From Duganella fentianensis (GTDB lineage: Bacteria > Pseudomonadota > Gammaproteobacteria > Burkholderiales > Burkholderiaceae_D), in assembly GCF_009857835.1 (NCBI RefSeq), contig NZ_WWCL01000004.1, positions 701,830 to 765,829 of the forward strand: a stretch of DNA of 64,000 bases, given 5' to 3'. Position numbers and translations under genes: made by a program. Of this stretch, positions 62,192-64,000 are shown piece by piece (positions within the stretch are counted from its first letter, which is position 1; every line of letters begins with the position of its first letter). Below the pieces are notes generated by a model that did not search any database, had not been told where the DNA came from, and worked only from the letters and a program-made list of their open reading frames with translations.

Positions 62192-63550
62192 TCAATTGGG
62201 TTTTTTATCGGACGACTGGGCCAGCTGGTATGGCACTTCTATCGTGGCGATTACACCGCTAGGGCTGTTGGCCGCAATCAGTAACTGGCCCTGATCGCCG
62301 TGCAGCAGCTTCAGGCGTTCGCGTATGGTCATCAGGCCCAGTCCCGTGCCATCGCTGGGTATGGCACCGAAGCCCAGACCATCATCCGTGACGATGACGC
62401 GCAGCTTGTTGTGGGCCACATCGGCGCGCACTTTTAGCGTGCCGCCTTCCGGCTTGGCTTCGAGGCCGTGCTTGATGGCGTTTTCCACCATGGACTGCAG
62501 CATCATGGGCGGGAAAGCGGCCGTACGCAAGCCCTCAGGGATGTCGAAATCCACCGTCAGGCGTTCTTCCATGCGCATTTTCAGCAGGTTCAGGTAGGCC
62601 AGCACCATGTCCGCTTCGCGGCCCAGATTGGTAATCAGGGTGTTGTCGCGCATTTGCGGCAGTACCGCGCGCAGGTATTTGATCAGGCTGCGCTGCATGG
62701 CCGAGGCGCGTGGCGGGTCTGTCTGTATCAGGTGTTCGACCGAAGCCAGTGTATTGAACAGGAAGTGGGGTTCTACCTGTGCCTGCATCATCTGCATCTT
62801 GGCTTCACTGAGCTGGCGCTGCATGGATTCCCGTTCCGCAGCTGCGTTGGCGTTCTGGGTTTCTGCTTCGGCGCGCTTTTTGCCGCCCATCAGCGCTTTG
62901 GTGCCGAATAGTGCCAGTACCAGCAGGGTGACGAAACTCTTGAACCAGGTCGAAGCCTGACGATGGTAGCGGGTAACCTTCTGCTCGGCCGCATCGTCTA
63001 CAGCTTCTTCGATAGCGTTTGATAGCTCCTCGCCGATTTGCGGCGGCAGGTCGATATGCACCTCTTCGCCAGGCAGGGTAGGCAGTGCCGGAACCGAAGC
63101 GGTCGACTTACCACCCTTGCCGTGCTGGCCGGGTGGAGTAGGTTCGGCGGGTGGTGCAGGTTCGGCGGCCGGGGCAGGTTCTGCAGGCTCCCTTGGTTCG
63201 GCAGGATCCCGTGGTGGCGTGGGCGATGCCGGCGCATTACTACTCTCGCCGTCCTTGTTGCGGATTTTGCCGCGCGGGTTGAAATGGATGCCGCTGTCGT
63301 CAATCAGGATGTTGGTGTCGCCATTTTTCCGCTTTGGGCGCTTCTCATTGTGGATAACCACTTCTTCATCCGTGGAGGATGAGAATAGTTCGTCCTGCAG
63401 AATGGAGCCAGCGATCAGCATCAGGATGGCAAAGACTAAGAACTTCCACCACGACAGCTGGGTAACCCAGGTTGCCACTGAATCAAAAAAGCGGTGCAGC
63501 CAGATACCGCCAGCGCGGAGTGTTTCCTGAGTTTTGGGATTGGGCAACAT
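62192..63550 (-). CDS. LytS/YehU-type sensor histidine kinase with Pro/Glu-rich domain
   Basis: A 452-residue kinase with two membrane segments (about residues 33-51 and 219-236) flanking a 160-residue extracytoplasmic region. That region contains a Pro/Ala/Glu repeat stretch (PREPAEPAPAAEPAPPAEP and neighbours), probably extended. The cytoplasmic part has the His_kinase motif VEPHFLFNTLASVEHL and ATPase motifs ENAIKHGLE and GTGLGLMTIRERL. The start at 63550 gives MLPNPKTQETL; AGGAG lies 12 bases upstream, a little far. A longer start at 63604 is the alternative. No known ligand-binding domain can be named. Confidence 0.9.
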   Translation of the reverse strand: MLPNPKTQETLRAGGIWLHRFFDSVATWVTQLSWWKFLVFAILMLIAGSILQDELFSSSTDEEVVIHNEKRPKRKNGDTNILIDDSGIHFNPRGKIRNKDGESSNAPASPTPPRDPAEPREPAEPAPAAEPAPPAEPTPPGQHGKGGKSTASVPALPTLPGEEVHIDLPPQIGEELSNAIEEAVDDAAEQKVTRYHRQASTWFKSFVTLLVLALFGTKALMGGKKRAEAETQNANAAAERESMQRQLSEAKMQMMQAQVEPHFLFNTLASVEHLIQTDPPRASAMQRSLIKYLRAVLPQMRDNTLITNLGREADMVLAYLNLLKMRMEERLTVDFDIPEGLRTAAFPPMMLQSMVENAIKHGLEAKPEGGTLKVRADVAHNKLRVIVTDDGLGFGAIPSDGTGLGLMTIRERLKLLHGDQGQLLIAANSPSGVIATIEVPYQLAQSSDKKPN

Positions 63551-63695
63551 ATTAGCGAAGCACTCCTGAGTTCGGTCTTTGTGGCAATTGGTCAGATGTT
63601 GCAACTGTAACGAGGCGGACCGATAGTTGCCAAGTGAATGCGACAGTCTGCATAAAAACGGGTTTAGACGGTGAAATGGGTGTTAAAAGCAGGAC

Positions 63696-63725
63696 TTGCC
63701 GAAAGCAGTGAGTATTTGCTATAGT
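63696..63725 (+). promoter_or_regulatory. Candidate upstream rRNA promoter
   Basis: TTGCCG (63696-63701) and TATAGT (63720-63725) with an 18-base spacer, followed by a GC-rich start region CGGCCCC that resembles a stringent discriminator. About 90 bases before the stronger second promoter. Confidence 0.6.
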
Positions 63726-63783
63726 TCGGCCCCTCGCGAAACAAGGCGTTCAGCGCTGAGTTAAACGAGTTGAAAAGTAGGGG

Positions 63784-63812
63784 TTGACGAAACGATTTAA
63801 ACGCTTCATACT
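63784..63812 (+). promoter_or_regulatory. Main rRNA operon promoter
   Basis: TTGACG (63784-63789), 17 bases, CATACT (63807-63812), followed by the CTCTCTTC run. The arrangement is the one I know from rRNA operons of related bacteria. Confidence 0.8.
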
Positions 63813-63875
63813 CTCTCTTCTCTGCTGCTGACAAACAAAACGATTTGTCGGAAAGCAGCAAGCAGTACCGAATAA

Positions 63876-63890
63876 GTTCTTTAAAAATTC
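63876..63890 (+). promoter_or_regulatory. boxA antitermination element of the rRNA leader
   Basis: GTTCTTTAAAAATTC resembles the boxA consensus bound by NusB-NusE. Just upstream GACAAA (63830-63835) and TTTGTC (63844-63849) form a small stem fitting boxB-like placement. Confidence 0.7.
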
Positions 63891-64000
63891 ACAGTCGATA
63901 AGTGTGGACGTTTGATGAAAGTGCACACGAAGCTAGTCTTCGTGATACTTAAAAAATATCAAATGTTCACAAGAAATAAATGAAATAGGACGCTTCGTAA

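Larger units (their letters stand above)
63605..64000. other. Upstream region of an rRNA operon
   Basis: 396 bases with no protein gene. It holds two tandem promoters and a boxA leader of rRNA type and ends before the 16S gene. The sequence TAAGTGTGGACGTTTGATG and the following AT-rich segment agree with the pre-16S leader known from Burkholderiales. The 16S rRNA 5' end should lie shortly past base 64000. Confidence 0.8.

Noticed and set aside
63900..64000. The beginning of 16S rRNA inside the window
   Set aside because: Only the leader is present; the conserved AGAGTTTGATC start of 16S is not reached.

Overview
The window looks like chromosomal DNA of a Gram-negative betaproteobacterium of the order Burkholderiales, most likely family Oxalobacteraceae (the Janthinobacterium, Duganella, Massilia group). 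The grounds are the gene types and their order (murJ divergent from rpsT, prpR-prpB-prpC-acnD-prpF, a ferredoxin-type cysI with a DUF934 gene), a Burkholderiales-type porin, a PEP-CTERM protein, and at the right edge a promoter and leader typical of Burkholderiales rRNA operons. The family assignment is inference from these features; no 16S gene lies inside the window.

Layout. Bases 1-16749 carry the end of a large extracellular or capsular polysaccharide cluster of 14 tightly packed plus-strand genes: sugar-nucleotide dehydrogenases and epimerases (tviB/wbpO-like end, wbpP-like, algD-like, galE), GDP-mannose supply (an NDP-sugar pyrophosphorylase and manC/algA), four GT4 glycosyltransferases, a CapK-like adenylating enzyme, a hexapeptide acyltransferase, an AsnB-like amidotransferase and a heparinase II/III family protein. 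A strong terminator closes it. A TIGR03790-type protein and a PEP-CTERM cargo protein follow (16819-18811), which points to an exosortase system elsewhere in the genome. Bases 18.9-27.7 kb hold housekeeping genes: murJ, rpsT, an RluE-like pseudouridine synthase, icd, chrA, a cold-shock gene, clpS-clpA. Bases 27.9-39.5 kb are a propionate module: prpR (sigma-54 activator), a consensus -24/-12 promoter with a helically phased TGAAAC array, then prpB, prpC, acnD, prpF, prpE, a DUF485 gene and an actP-like symporter.

Bases 39.8-43.4 kb encode one large PAS-GGDEF-EAL protein. xth, a small uncharacterised gene pair, a lipoprotein, pepA, lptF-lptG, a CbiX/SirB-like chelatase and a glutamine cyclotransferase follow. 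Bases 50.9-58.2 kb are an assimilatory sulfate-reduction regulon on the minus strand (cysI, DUF934, cysH, cysD, cysN, cobA) divergent from cysB, with a repeated candidate CysB site between them. A methyltransferase, a porin and a minus-strand signalling group (LytS-like kinase, LytTR regulator, NarX-like kinase) complete the genes. The last 400 bases are the promoter and boxA leader of an rRNA operon whose 16S gene should begin just outside.

All genes look intact apart from the one cut by the left edge. I found no insertion sequence, prophage, CRISPR array or tRNA. The most interesting non-coding signals are a set of mutually exclusive hairpins in the rpsT leader, the prp operator and sigma-54 promoter, 16-base repeats forming a 25-base inverted repeat between clpA and prpR, and two abutting hairpins between the PEP-CTERM gene and murJ.
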